Virus record (IMG/VR): IMGVR_UViG_3300031951_001030
Coordinates: 1-26,800 of that record
Origin: a virus
Reading direction: 5' to 3' (one strand)
DNA: 26,800 nucleotides
Shown here: one piece after another, positions 8,620-18,000 of the stretch
Layout: each line of letters opens with the position of its first letter
How positions within the stretch are numbered: position 1 is the first letter of the stretch
Notes under the pieces: model-generated
Seen by the model: the letters and a program-made list of their open reading frames with translations, nothing else
Told to the model about the DNA's origin: nothing
The model's database searches: none
Program-made: the position numbers and the translations under genes

Positions 8620-9705
8620 ATGACGTTATTACTCTACGAACCATTTGATGAATATGAATTAAATTCAACTGTGTTTAGAACAAAATATGGTATGGGTGGT
8701 AGTAATACTTCTACCTTAACTAGAAATCAATCGGGTATAACGGGTAGACCGTCCGGTTCAATATTTATGATAGGAAATAATATTAGTCCCTACACATCGG
8801 ATTTCTCTTTTCAAAACAGTCATAGAGAAATTATTTGTTATGTGGCGGTATACCCGGTGACAAATGTCTCGACTGCCTTAATTGAATTCCGTAATATGGG
8901 GACGTTATTATTTGGTATAGCTCCTACTCCCAGTACTACTACTATATATAATTCTATTGGTACAATATTCTCGTCAACTGCAACAGTTCGATTCAATTCA
9001 TGGAATTTTCTTGAAATACGTTCGGTAATTAGTAGCGCTAGTCTTGGTAGTGGAAGTGTACAAATAAAAAATAATGGACAGTTATTATTTTCTGCAAGTG
9101 GTTTAAACGTGAATGCAAGTAATGTATTTCCAGCAGTCAATGTGTTTAGAATAGACAATAGAATTAATCCTGATCGAATCATACTTATAGACGATTTACT
9201 AATATTAAATACCTCGGGAGTGTCATTTAATACGTCAATTGGAAATGGTAATTTTTTTATGGCAAGTTATGTTCCATCCGCATCTGGATTTTATACTCAA
9301 ATGACTTCTTCCGGGGCAACGACTGATGCAAATGCAATTAACGAACGTCCAAACGATGGAGACACGAGTTACCTAATTGCATCAGCTTCCGGAATCTTCC
9401 CCCTCAGAGAAACATTTACACTACGACCTGCAAACACCGCATCGGTATTTAGTACAATACCAATATCATCATCAATTGAAGCAGTGTTAAAAAAATCAAT
9501 TGTTAGAGCGGATGGACCGGATTTAATGGGAGTCGAACATTTATTACGTATTAATAGTACCGATTATACCGGAAGTAATGCTATTTCTGCATCTATAACA
9601 TATACCGATCAATTCACTGGATGGGAGATAAATCCTAACACAGGAAACAAATTCAGACCTGCAGAGTTTAATTCATTGGAGGTGGGTTTTAAAAGAGATT
9701 CATAA
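8620..9705 (+). CDS. LamG/concanavalin-like fibre or adhesin protein, paralogue B (361 aa)
   Basis: The start is taken at the ATG at 8620, with TTGGA about nine bases upstream. The open frame reaches back to a TTG at 8581, but that lies inside the previous gene and lacks a ribosome binding site. The 361-aa product begins MTLLLYEPFDEYELN, has the same strand pattern as paralogue A (FNSWNFLEIRSVISS, then VQIKNNGQLLFSASGLN) and closes with GWEINPNTGN...FNSLEVGFK, matching the NPNTG...IGF close of paralogue A. Both probably bind surface glycans. The stop overlaps the next start as TAATG. Confidence 0.75.
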   Translation: MTLLLYEPFDEYELNSTVFRTKYGMGGSNTSTLTRNQSGITGRPSGSIFMIGNNISPYTSDFSFQNSHREIICYVAVYPVTNVSTALIEFRNMGTLLFGIAPTPSTTTIYNSIGTIFSSTATVRFNSWNFLEIRSVISSASLGSGSVQIKNNGQLLFSASGLNVNASNVFPAVNVFRIDNRINPDRIILIDDLLILNTSGVSFNTSIGNGNFFMASYVPSASGFYTQMTSSGATTDANAINERPNDGDTSYLIASASGIFPLRETFTLRPANTASVFSTIPISSSIEAVLKKSIVRADGPDLMGVEHLLRINSTDYTGSNAISASITYTDQFTGWEINPNTGNKFRPAEFNSLEVGFKRDS

Positions 9706-10130
9706 TGTCCACTGATTTACGAGTTACCCAAGACTTAACCACTACATTAATAGGATCCGGTAGTTCTGACGTTAGAATTACCCAAGATTTAACTACCGTA
9801 CTAATAGGATCCGGTAGTTCTGACGTTAGAATTACCCAAGACCTAATAACACTAATAGTCGGGGTAGCTGAAAGTAGTTCTTTAACAAGAGTGTCCTCTG
9901 TATTTGATAATATTTTATATACGAACACTGGTTCCGTAGTAAATGTCTCCTCAGTGTTTGATAATATTCTATACACAACCACGGGGTCAAACGTAAACGT
10001 ATCATCGGTGTTTGATAATATCCTATACACGAATACCGGGTCAAACGTAAACGTGTCTTCAGTATTTTTAAATATAATTATATCAAACGTCACAAGTAGA
10101 CCATTTGCATATGCATACATTATTGATTAG
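9705..10130 (+). CDS. Small repeat protein made of seven ~18-residue units
   Basis: A 141-aa protein that is almost entirely repeat. Three units of type DVRITQDLTTVLIGSGSS are followed by four of type NVSSVFDNILYTNTGS. The two types align as V-x-[IV]-[TS]-x-x-[LF]-x-x-[IV]-L-[IY], so all seven probably descend from one unit. Period 18 with alternating hydrophobic residues suits a beta-solenoid or stacked hairpins. I recall phage fibre-region proteins with RVTQ/RVSQ...VEVL repeats that look related. It sits between adhesin paralogues and the long fibre and shares a TAATG junction with the former. A spacer or minor fibre component is likely; function is otherwise unknown. Confidence 0.75.
   Translation: MSTDLRVTQDLTTTLIGSGSSDVRITQDLTTVLIGSGSSDVRITQDLITLIVGVAESSSLTRVSSVFDNILYTNTGSVVNVSSVFDNILYTTTGSNVNVSSVFDNILYTNTGSNVNVSSVFLNIIISNVTSRPFAYAYIID
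9714..9875 (+). repeat. Three 54-bp tandem coding repeats (type A)
   Basis: Units begin at 9714, 9768 and 9822, exactly 54 bases apart. The stretch TAATAGGATCCGGTAGTTCT is identical at 9748 and 9802, showing a recent duplication; the third unit has diverged. The repeat keeps frame and encodes the DVRITQDL units. Confidence 0.85.
9891..10106 (+). repeat. Four 54-bp tandem coding repeats (type B)
   Basis: Units begin at 9891, 9945, 9999 and 10053, again 54 bases apart, each opening with GTxTCxTCxGT and TTTGATAATAT (lost in the last unit). Third-position differences show these are older than the type-A pair. They encode the VSSVFDNILY units. Confidence 0.85.
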
Positions 10131-10141
10131 AGAATAACACT

Positions 10142-12967
10142 ATGGCAGGAATTATTGTAAAAAGTAACCCAACATCAGGTTCCACACCAGATCCACAATA
10201 TTTGGCAGTCGGAGAATTAGCATTTAATTCTTACGATGGCCGGCTATTCTCTAAAAAACATAATGGTGAATTGGTATTACTGAATTACAAGCCAAATCCA
10301 ACTGCCTCTATTGCGGACACAGCAAATTCTTCTTCATACGCATTAACTGCCTCGTATGCGTTGAATGGCGGTGGCGGTGGAGGTGGTCAAGCAATTTATA
10401 CGAAATATGACCCATTTGCTCCACCGACAAATCCGTCGGTCTTAAATGATGAGTTTACCGTCAGTGGTAGTGGAATTCCATCGGGATGGACTTTGGCAAC
10501 TGGCAGTGGAACAGTTACAGTATTGAACGGACGGTGTATCATAACTCCACTGACTGGTTCGGGGGACAACCCTACTGCCATAGAAAAAGTTTTACCTACT
10601 GGAGGTTTTACAGTACTTACTAGAATGGAACTTTTAGGGAAAAATACATATCATAATTCTGCAATATACTTGAGAGATACGGTTAGCGGAAAAGTTACAG
10701 TCTTCAGAATTTTTTGTGGACCGAGTAATGATATTCGACTATTAAATACACAAGTTTTAAGATATAATAGTTTTACAAGTTTCAATTCAATTTCATATGA
10801 AGGTGGTGCATTTTCACCGACAGTATTTCATAGAATTGATTTTGATGGAACTACATTATACTTTGCACGTTCGTTTGATGGTGTTGAATATGATATATTA
10901 TTTAGTGAACCTGCTTCATCATGGTTTAGTACTCAACTCCCAAACCGCGTTGGTATCTGTGCATCAACGATAAATACTTCAGTTGGCTGTAAAGCAGTAT
11001 TTGATTTTTTCAGACATTCTTCCACACCATTTGCAGACCTCGGTCGAGAAGTTGGGGTTGGTTCAGATGGGAATGGTTCTACACAATCTAATGCAATTTC
11101 ATCTAGTTGGGCATCCAGTTCAATCAGCGCAAGTTATGCAACAACTGCATTAACGGCATCGTTTGCTTTGAATGGTGGTGGAGGTGGTGCACCAATTAAC
11201 ACGGGTTCGTTTGCAACCACCGGTTCAAATATATTCATTGGAAATCAGACAATTACGGGTTCGTTAACATTGTCTAGTAGTTTACCGGTAGAACTACGAG
11301 TTATCGGTGACACAGAAATTACCGGATCGTTAAGAACTTCTGGATTAAGCGTAGTCAGCGGTTCACTGGCCATATCCAGCCCAAATACATTAGTATTGGG
11401 TAGTCAAATATTTTATCCGCAATCAAGTAATGGGTTTAGTGTTAATGAAAACTTTGACCCAAGTAATGATTCCAATCAAGTGGCATACCACTTTACTACA
11501 GGTACTTCGGCAAAAACCAGTGTAGTGTTTGGTTTAGCAAGAACAAATAGATTTACCAGCTGGTTCGGGGTTACTGGGGATGTTTCAAATAACCAATTTG
11601 TTATTGGTTCAGAATTTGCCGGAACTGATTTTGAATTTAGAAGTAATCTTGGTATACGTCCCGTTCAATTACAAGGTGGTAACTTATTGGCACGAATTAC
11701 CAGAACGGGTCACGTATTAGCAAATGCATTTACCAGTTCTTTAGTAAATCAAGTTGGATTTTTAGGAACGAGTAGTTGGGCACGAAATAGTGCAACAGCA
11801 AGTACAGCAACTTCTGCTGCCACGGCTAGTCTATTACTGGGTTCAATCGAAAGTGCGTCATATGCAGCAACTGCTAGTGTATTATTAGGGTCTGTTCAAA
11901 GTGCGTCATATGCAGTAACGGCATCATTTGCATTAAATGGCGGGACTGGGGGAGGAAGTAGTGTTAGTGCAAGTTGGGCGTCGAGTTCTATTAGTGCAAG
12001 TTTTGCAACAAGTGCGTCATTTGCAAACACAGCAATAACATCAAGTTATGCACTAACATCGTTATCTGGAATTACGGTTAATCTAACTGGAAGTACTGTC
12101 GGTGTGAATGTATATAGGTCGGCAAGTTTAACATTAACAGATAACAATTTGAACTACATTCCGTTTACTACGGAACGTAGAGATGATTTGAATTTCTGGG
12201 ATATAAGTGACCCAACAAAATTAATAGTACCAAATGGGGCAGACGGGTGGTATACAATATCGGGGTATTGTCACTGGAACGCCAACACTGGCTTAGGTAG
12301 AAGAATATCGATTGTAGTAGATGGGACCGAAACGGTTGGGTATAGTTCTACTGTTGCATATTTTGAACACAACGACCCGGGTACACATGCGGGCGCAGTG
12401 GTATATCTAACGTCGGGTAGTTTTGTTCAACTAGGTGTTAGTGAAAATGACGGTGACAACGTTCCTATAAATGCAAGTGCAAGTATTGGAATGGTGCGAA
12501 TTGGGTCATCTACAAACGTTCCTTCTGCAAGTTTTGCAACAACGGCTTCATATGCATTAAATAGTAATCAGTCACAAACTAGTTTGAGTAGAGGGACGGT
12601 TTCGGCAAATGTTGCAAGTATATCACCAAATCAAAATTACACCGGAAGTATTTCTCTTGGAAAAACGTTTATGTTACTTTCTACCCAAGTAAATACCGAC
12701 GTGCGCCTTAGATTATATGGTTCTCAATCATACGTAAACAGTGATTTAACTCGACCAATCGGAACTGACCCTGCAAATAATTCTGGAATCATAACCGATT
12801 TGATTCTAAGCGGTTCTCCGGCGTTATATAATTATACATTGTCCCCTATAGCAAACGGGGCAAACATGGATCCAGTGACGGTATCAACTATATATTATAC
12901 AGTAACCAATCTGTCTGGAACTACCACTGACATTTCCATGTCATTCAATCGAATTGTGTTAGAATAA
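10142..12967 (+). CDS. Long modular tail fibre (941 aa) with ConA-like, C1q-like and tip domains
   Basis: A 941-aa fibre. The N-terminal cap (residues 1-50, YLAVGELAFNSYDGRLFSKK) is the GELA-N-DG-L-K motif recurrent at the attachment end of phage fibres. Shaft modules rich in SYA-TASYALNGG lie near 57-84, 317-349, 543-640 and 793-806. Between them are a concanavalin-like domain (about 90-300, FDGTTLYFARSFDGVEYD), ITGSL strands and an adhesin domain (about 360-545). Residues about 650-790 resemble a C1q/TNF-like jelly roll (IPNGADGWYTISGYCHW pattern). The last 130 residues (RLRLYGSQSYVNSDL..., YTLSPIANGANM...) resemble a recurrent fibre-tip domain, the likely receptor contact. This is probably the main long fibre. 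The ribosome binding site is a modest GAG. Confidence 0.85.
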   Translation: MAGIIVKSNPTSGSTPDPQYLAVGELAFNSYDGRLFSKKHNGELVLLNYKPNPTASIADTANSSSYALTASYALNGGGGGGGQAIYTKYDPFAPPTNPSVLNDEFTVSGSGIPSGWTLATGSGTVTVLNGRCIITPLTGSGDNPTAIEKVLPTGGFTVLTRMELLGKNTYHNSAIYLRDTVSGKVTVFRIFCGPSNDIRLLNTQVLRYNSFTSFNSISYEGGAFSPTVFHRIDFDGTTLYFARSFDGVEYDILFSEPASSWFSTQLPNRVGICASTINTSVGCKAVFDFFRHSSTPFADLGREVGVGSDGNGSTQSNAISSSWASSSISASYATTALTASFALNGGGGGAPINTGSFATTGSNIFIGNQTITGSLTLSSSLPVELRVIGDTEITGSLRTSGLSVVSGSLAISSPNTLVLGSQIFYPQSSNGFSVNENFDPSNDSNQVAYHFTTGTSAKTSVVFGLARTNRFTSWFGVTGDVSNNQFVIGSEFAGTDFEFRSNLGIRPVQLQGGNLLARITRTGHVLANAFTSSLVNQVGFLGTSSWARNSATASTATSAATASLLLGSIESASYAATASVLLGSVQSASYAVTASFALNGGTGGGSSVSASWASSSISASFATSASFANTAITSSYALTSLSGITVNLTGSTVGVNVYRSASLTLTDNNLNYIPFTTERRDDLNFWDISDPTKLIVPNGADGWYTISGYCHWNANTGLGRRISIVVDGTETVGYSSTVAYFEHNDPGTHAGAVVYLTSGSFVQLGVSENDGDNVPINASASIGMVRIGSSTNVPSASFATTASYALNSNQSQTSLSRGTVSANVASISPNQNYTGSISLGKTFMLLSTQVNTDVRLRLYGSQSYVNSDLTRPIGTDPANNSGIITDLILSGSPALYNYTLSPIANGANMDPVTVSTIYYTVTNLSGTTTDISMSFNRIVLE
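11773..12060 (+). repeat. Cluster of Ala/Ser/Tyr shaft modules in the 941-aa fibre
   Basis: A run of related units (SSWARNSATASTATSAATAS, LGSIESASYAATAS, LGSVQSASYAVTASFALNGG, SASWASSSISASFATSASFA), partly duplicated at base level (GTGCGTCATATGCAG occurs twice about 51 bases apart). Further copies lie at about 10310-10392, 11092-11190 and 12520-12562. They look like a flexible or coiled shaft that can grow or shrink by slippage or recombination. Confidence 0.7.
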
Positions 12968-12979
12968 AGGAGTCATGTA

Positions 12980-13849
12980 ATGGCATCATACTATAAATCA
13001 ATATTAAATCCGAATATGCAGGTTGCCGCATCGTTAGTAGAAACGGTATCAAGTGTGCGTGAAGCATTTACTACATGCGGATTTACGAGAACGGTGCAAT
13101 CGGGTTCATTAGATAATTTAAATACACTAACTCCATTTGGTACAGCAAATCAACAGTATACGTATGACGTATTTGCGTTCAATGATTCGTGGCAAAGTAC
13201 GAATCCATTATTTATTAGAGTGCGATATTTTAGTGGCGGCCAAATCAATGGTGTACAACTATATTGTCAAATGGGTACAGCACATAATAGTTCTGGATCG
13301 TTCACAGGAATTGATACGTTGACAGAAATATCAAATGTTGCCGCATACACCACAACACCAGTTTCCGGTAGTACTATACATGGTTGTGGAGATGGATCTT
13401 TTATGACGGTTGCCTATTTTCCACAAATGGCAACCGGTCAATTTTTTGTTTTTGAACGACTGTATGGTACGAATGGTCAACCAACAGGCAGTGGATTTCA
13501 TATGCTTGGTACAGAAGGAAATGTAGTTGCCACAAAAATTTTATATTCGCAAACTGCCATATACGGAAATGCACCGGCATCAAGAGAAAGCGGATTTATA
13601 CCAAACTCTAAATCATCACGTAGGCCATCGTTGTATGACGGACGATTTGTGGCTGGTCTAATCTACCCGTTTGCAGGCCGACCACTGAACCCGACCCCAA
13701 ATATATTAGTTGCATTTACTGCCGACGTAAACGCAATATTACAAACTGTACCATATACCGTGTACGGAACCCAACGAGATTACATAAATTTTGGAACAAA
13801 TTCTCCAAATATGTACACAAACAACGTCTTTTTACTACGGAGTACTTGA
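12980..13849 (+). CDS. Fibre-region virion protein, paralogue C (289 aa)
   Basis: A 289-aa protein with a strong AAAGGAG eight bases before the ATG. It opens with MASYYKSILNP and a helix (AASLVETVSSVREAFTTCGF), then beta-rich sequence containing YDVFAFNDSWQSTNPLFIRVRYFSGG. The same architecture, helix then YQVFSMND...PVYIRLDYG, occurs in the next gene, so they are tandem paralogues. No catalytic motif, signal peptide or membrane segment is visible. Position among fibre genes suggests a tail-tip, fibre-associated or baseplate component. I do not recognise a named family. Its TGA overlaps the next ATG by one base. Confidence 0.7.
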   Translation: MASYYKSILNPNMQVAASLVETVSSVREAFTTCGFTRTVQSGSLDNLNTLTPFGTANQQYTYDVFAFNDSWQSTNPLFIRVRYFSGGQINGVQLYCQMGTAHNSSGSFTGIDTLTEISNVAAYTTTPVSGSTIHGCGDGSFMTVAYFPQMATGQFFVFERLYGTNGQPTGSGFHMLGTEGNVVATKILYSQTAIYGNAPASRESGFIPNSKSSRRPSLYDGRFVAGLIYPFAGRPLNPTPNILVAFTADVNAILQTVPYTVYGTQRDYINFGTNSPNMYTNNVFLLRST

Positions 13850-14790
13850 TGACAGTTATTGTTACATCCTCATTATTACATGCGGCATCGCCTGCAACGG
13901 CAACATCAGAATCGTTTACTAGTTTTGTGAAGGTTATAGGAGATAGCTTGTCGGCTGCAGGGTGGATAAACACCAATGCAGTCGGGGGTATTAACACAAG
14001 TTCAGCAACACCGCCGCCAGCAAGTACGAGATCGACGGGATATCAAGTATTTAGTATGAATGATGTACTGCACAATAATGGGTATCCTGTATATATTCGA
14101 TTGGATTATGGGAATATTGCCGTATCCACGACCCGATATAGTGTAGCAGTTACCGTTGGTTTTGACCACGATGGTAGTGGAAGTGTCGGGGGCAGTAATC
14201 GGTCGTTGGGAATTGGTAACACGGGAGCAACGTCGATGGTAATAACAACCGGCGGCGCACCCAACTCAGGTGCATTGTACGACCACCGAGTGTGTATTAT
14301 TTCCGGTGGCGATATGGGTATACTTATTGCAGATAATTTGCCGGGTGCTGCAGCATTTGGATTTGTAGAACGAACGAAGGATGTGTATGGAAATGTTACA
14401 AACGAGGGAGTAATTGTAGGAACACATAATGCAAATGCACCAGAATACAGACAATCATATTTGATGTACACGCCACTCAGTGCAAGTCAAGTACCGGTTC
14501 CAGAAACATTTCAAAATTATGTACACAGTAGTTTGGCAACATCAAGAAATGCGCAGTTTCTTTCAGTAGGATTGTTTATACCGATGGTACAGTATGGACC
14601 ACATAATCTGTTGCGTATGATGGGATTGGTAAAATCGTCCGACTTTGTCACCAACGCAACATATACTATTAATGTGTATAACACATCAAGTACCTATTTT
14701 GTTTCATCAAATATTGAATTTAGTGATAGTTCTATAGTAGCCGATAGAAGTTTTACGACGAATAATCGGTTAATTATGAGAAGCGAATAA
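13849..14790 (+). CDS. Fibre-region virion protein, paralogue D (313 aa)
   Basis: The start is set at the ATG at 13849, overlapping the previous stop as TGATG; a TTG at 13846 is in frame but has no advantage. The protein begins with a helix containing SESFTSFVKVIGDSLSAAGW, comparable with REAFTTCGF in paralogue C. The shared core YQVFSMNDVLHNNGYPVYIR follows, then a Gly/Ser-rich insertion (HDGSGSVGGSN) and further strands. Function is unknown. Duplication followed by divergence in a fibre cluster is typical of receptor-recognition or fibre-assembly proteins. It ends one base before the next small gene. Confidence 0.7.
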   Translation: MTVIVTSSLLHAASPATATSESFTSFVKVIGDSLSAAGWINTNAVGGINTSSATPPPASTRSTGYQVFSMNDVLHNNGYPVYIRLDYGNIAVSTTRYSVAVTVGFDHDGSGSVGGSNRSLGIGNTGATSMVITTGGAPNSGALYDHRVCIISGGDMGILIADNLPGAAAFGFVERTKDVYGNVTNEGVIVGTHNANAPEYRQSYLMYTPLSASQVPVPETFQNYVHSSLATSRNAQFLSVGLFIPMVQYGPHNLLRMMGLVKSSDFVTNATYTINVYNTSSTYFVSSNIEFSDSSIVADRSFTTNNRLIMRSE

Positions 14791-14791
14791 T

Positions 14792-15010
14792 ATGTCAACC
14801 GGTTCTTTTTTAGACACAGGAATTGTAACAGCTTCTGTACAAGAAATGCAAATAAATCTGAATTCGCATATTACGTATATGTTAACATATCCTACAATAA
14901 TAGGATACTCTGGAAGTGAGCCTCGTGCAATTACACAACTTCCTACACAATCAGTGAGCGGAATGGTTGTTCCAACGGTCGGACAAGTGTGGCCAAGAGG
15001 CTCATGGTAA
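14792..15010 (+). CDS. Small 72-aa protein closing the fibre operon
   Basis: A 72-aa protein, MSTGSFLDTGIVTASVQ..., ending VGQVWPRGSW. It has no membrane segment, cysteines or recognisable domain. It starts two bases after the preceding stop, with a weak GAGAAG upstream, and is followed by a hairpin, so it is the last gene of the fibre block. A minor tail or fibre-associated protein is likely from position alone. Confidence 0.6.
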   Translation: MSTGSFLDTGIVTASVQEMQINLNSHITYMLTYPTIIGYSGSEPRAITQLPTQSVSGMVVPTVGQVWPRGSW

Positions 15011-15017
15011 TGTTTTT

Positions 15018-15036
15018 TAGAGTAGAAACTCTATTT
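15018..15036 (+). terminator. Hairpin at the end of the fibre block, possible weak terminator
   Basis: TAGAGT (15018-15023) and ACTCTA (15028-15033) pair around AGAA, preceded by TTTTTT and followed by TTT. It lies in the 61-base gap after the fibre genes, the first sizeable gap since base 108. The stem is only 6 bp, so termination may be partial. Confidence 0.35.
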
Positions 15037-15039
15037 ATA
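15032..15039 (+). promoter_or_regulatory. TATTTATA box 40 bases before a start codon
   Basis: TATTTATA sits 40 bases before the ATG at 15072 in one of the few real intergenic gaps. It partly overlaps the hairpin, and TATAAT follows at 15047-15052, 20 bases before the ATG. Either could be the -10 element of a promoter for the 1398-aa gene. No clear -35 box is seen. Confidence 0.3.
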
Positions 15040-15071
15040 AGAAGTTTATAATATTTACCAAATACTACTTT

Positions 15072-18000
15072 ATGAAAGAAGAAAACAATCCGTACGATTC
15101 ACCCGATTACGCATTAAGTGGGTTCACTGGAGCCTTTAAGAAAGTACCACCGCCGGAAGATAAGGAGGTACTTACAAAACGTTTTGCAGACTTGGACCCA
15201 ATAGAAGAGGAAAAGTCCAGTACGGAACGTGTGCGTAGATATTATAAAAGACATCCAGAAAAAGTTAGAAAATATTTACGTGATACGCAAGATGATAGAG
15301 TCCAACGGAATCGTGATCGTGCAAAAGCAGTAAAAAAACACGGAAAAGCTAAAATGAAAAACCATGACGTTCATCATCCAGATGGTCCTGGCAACGGTTG
15401 GCGTTTAGCAAAAAAAGATCATGGTCGAGATAAAAAAGACGGAAGTCCGCCGGAACCATCGACCAAGAAATCTACACCGTCAAAAAAACCCGAAAAGAAA
15501 ACTACTGCGTCTACACCAAAAAAATCAACTAAAAAGTCTACACCAAAGAAACCATCGGCGGTAAAACGTCGTACACCGTCGAAGCAAGATGCCATCAAGA
15601 AAAGTATTGCTACATTTGTTCTGTATGCAATGAAACAGTTGGAAATTACTGACAGACCAACATTTGTAATTATTGAACCTACGAAAGACATGATGAGTTT
15701 GGGTCATTATAATCCAAAACTAAATAAGGTTGCAGTAGTCGTAAAAAATCGTTTATTAGCAGACATTTTACGTACGCTTGCACATGAATTGGTACATGTC
15801 AAACAAATGCAAAACGGGCAACTAACAACCCCATCAGTAGATACTGCAACGGGTTCGCCAATTGAAAATGAGGCAAATGCACTTGCAGGAGTATTGATGC
15901 GTAATTATGCAAAGATGAATAAGAACATCTTCCTTTCCGAAGGATTAATCGTGGAAGGAGGTGCTGCAGGACATTTAGCACACCCGTTTGAAGACGAAGA
16001 TCTTTCCTTTGCTGACATGAAAGAAATGATTAATCGTGGATTGTTAGGTGGATTAGACCAAGAAGCACCTGTCACCGAAAAGTTAGATGGGCAAAATATT
16101 GCATTTACCGTGCGTGATGGGCAAATTGTATTTGCACGTAACAAAAGTCATGTAAAAAATCGTGGAAAGAATGCATTAGATGTGGCAGGTATTCGTCAAA
16201 TGTTTTCTGGGCGTGGCGGAATTGAAAAGGCATTTACTGGTGCCGCAGAAGATTTGCAGGCAGCAGTAGAAAGAATGACCCCTGAACAAATTCAGCAAAT
16301 GTTTGGAAGTGGTTCTAAGTTCATGAGTTTGGAAGTTATCCTCCCAGATACACAAAATGTCATTCCGTATGGGAAAAGTGTCTTGGTCATGCATGGAACT
16401 ATCGAATATGATGAAGACGGAAATGAAATTGGTCGGTCAACAACCGATGGAAAGGAATTTGCTGATGCAGTTACTGCGGTTGGAGCAGAACAACAAAAAA
16501 CATTTGGTATTAGCGGTCCAAAAACTATTGTATTCAGTGATGCCGAAACAGAGACGTATCAACAGAAAGCTGAAGACTATTCTGGTCGGTTAGATAGAGT
16601 TGCTCAAGAATTTGAATTAGATGACAAAGCTACCCTAGCAGATTATCGTCGTGCTTGGTGGGAACGTGAACTTACTCAACAAATGCAATCTAAGGGAATC
16701 GAACTATCCGAGAAGGAATTTAATGGGTTAGTAGATCGTTGGACAGACGGTAGTAAAAAATTTGGGGTGAAAGATATTGAGAACGACGAAACCAAGAAGT
16801 GGTTTAGAGAGTTTGAGAAAAATGAATTAGCACAAAAACAAAAGGCAATGATTAAGCCGATAGAAACTACTTTCTTACAAGTCGGAACTGACTCATTGCG
16901 GAGAGTTACCAACTTCTTATCATCGAATAATCCAGAGGCCAGTGCCCAGCTCAAACGGGACGTGCTGGAAGCCATTAAAGCAATCAGAGATAGTGACCAA
17001 CCAGATAAGATTGCTAAGCTACAGAGGGAATTAGAACGTCTGGAGGGTATGGGAATTGATAACATCGTCCCATCGGAAGGTGTGGTATTTATTTATAACG
17101 GGAAACCCTATAAGTTTACCGGACAATTTGCTCCTATAAATCAAATTACGGGAACATTTAAGTTTGGAATGGCTCCAAAAGAATCGGAAGAACCAAAAAC
17201 ACCTGAACTAACTGATATAAAAGATGTGGCGTCTAAATTAGAATTTAAACCAACCACAAAACAAGCAAAACAATATGCACAAGGCAATGACATAGGAGAT
17301 GCCTCAGACTTAGAAGGTATGAAACCGATGTCGTTTGCAAAAAATACCGTTGACGGATTGAAAGTTGTTACGGTGACAGCTGATGGTAAAGAAACTGAAA
17401 ATGTGGCAGAAGTAGGCGACATTATTATGTCTGGACCGTCCGGCGAGCAATATGTGGTCAAGGCAGGTAAATTTGATAAATTGTATGCTGATGGACCAAA
17501 CGGAACAAAAATACCTGAACAATCTCCTCGACAAGTAGCGGCATATACGGGAACTGAAGACATTACATTTACGGCTCCGTGGGGTCAATCAATGGTGATG
17601 AAGCCAGGTGATTATTTAGTGAAAGATGGTGATGGATATTATCGTGTTGCAAAACAAGAATACGAACAAACATACAATCCACCGGGTACCACGGAAACAG
17701 AACCTACGGCAGCAGAACCAACGGAACCCTCAGCAGAAACTCCACCAAAACGAACTATTGCAATCTTTACGGGTCGATTCCAACCGTTCCATGCCGGTCA
17801 TTATAGTATTTATGAAGGATTGGTGGAGAAATTTGGGAAAGAGAATGTATATATAGCTTCTAGCGGTAAGACGGATGCTATTAAATCACCATTTGAGTTC
17901 AGGGACAGACAAGAAATCATGACCCGAATGTTTGATATTCCGGAAGAGATGATTGTTCAAGTTAAAAATCCATATGCACCTGTGGAAATTCTAGAAAAAG

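Noticed and set aside
9714-10106. Regular 54-base repeats that might look like a CRISPR array
   Set aside because: The repeats are contiguous, in frame, diverging at third positions and wholly coding; there are no unique spacers between conserved repeats.
9689-10120. 143-aa open frame on the minus strand
   Set aside because: It mirrors the tandem repeats of the + strand gene, has no ribosome binding site, and the repeat DNA explains its length.
14106-14471. 121-aa minus-strand open frame
   Set aside because: Antisense to a well-supported gene, no start signal, no recognisable product; every supported gene is on the + strand.
15032-15039. Exact T4 late box TATAAATA on the minus strand
   Set aside because: No minus-strand gene lies to its left to be driven; an 8-base AT-only match is expected often in this DNA. 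Kept only as a + strand gap motif.
15360-15390. HDVHHPDG as a working HNH homing endonuclease
   Set aside because: The downstream Asn and second His arrangement is not clear and no DNA-binding repeats follow; treated as a motif of unknown role within a larger protein.
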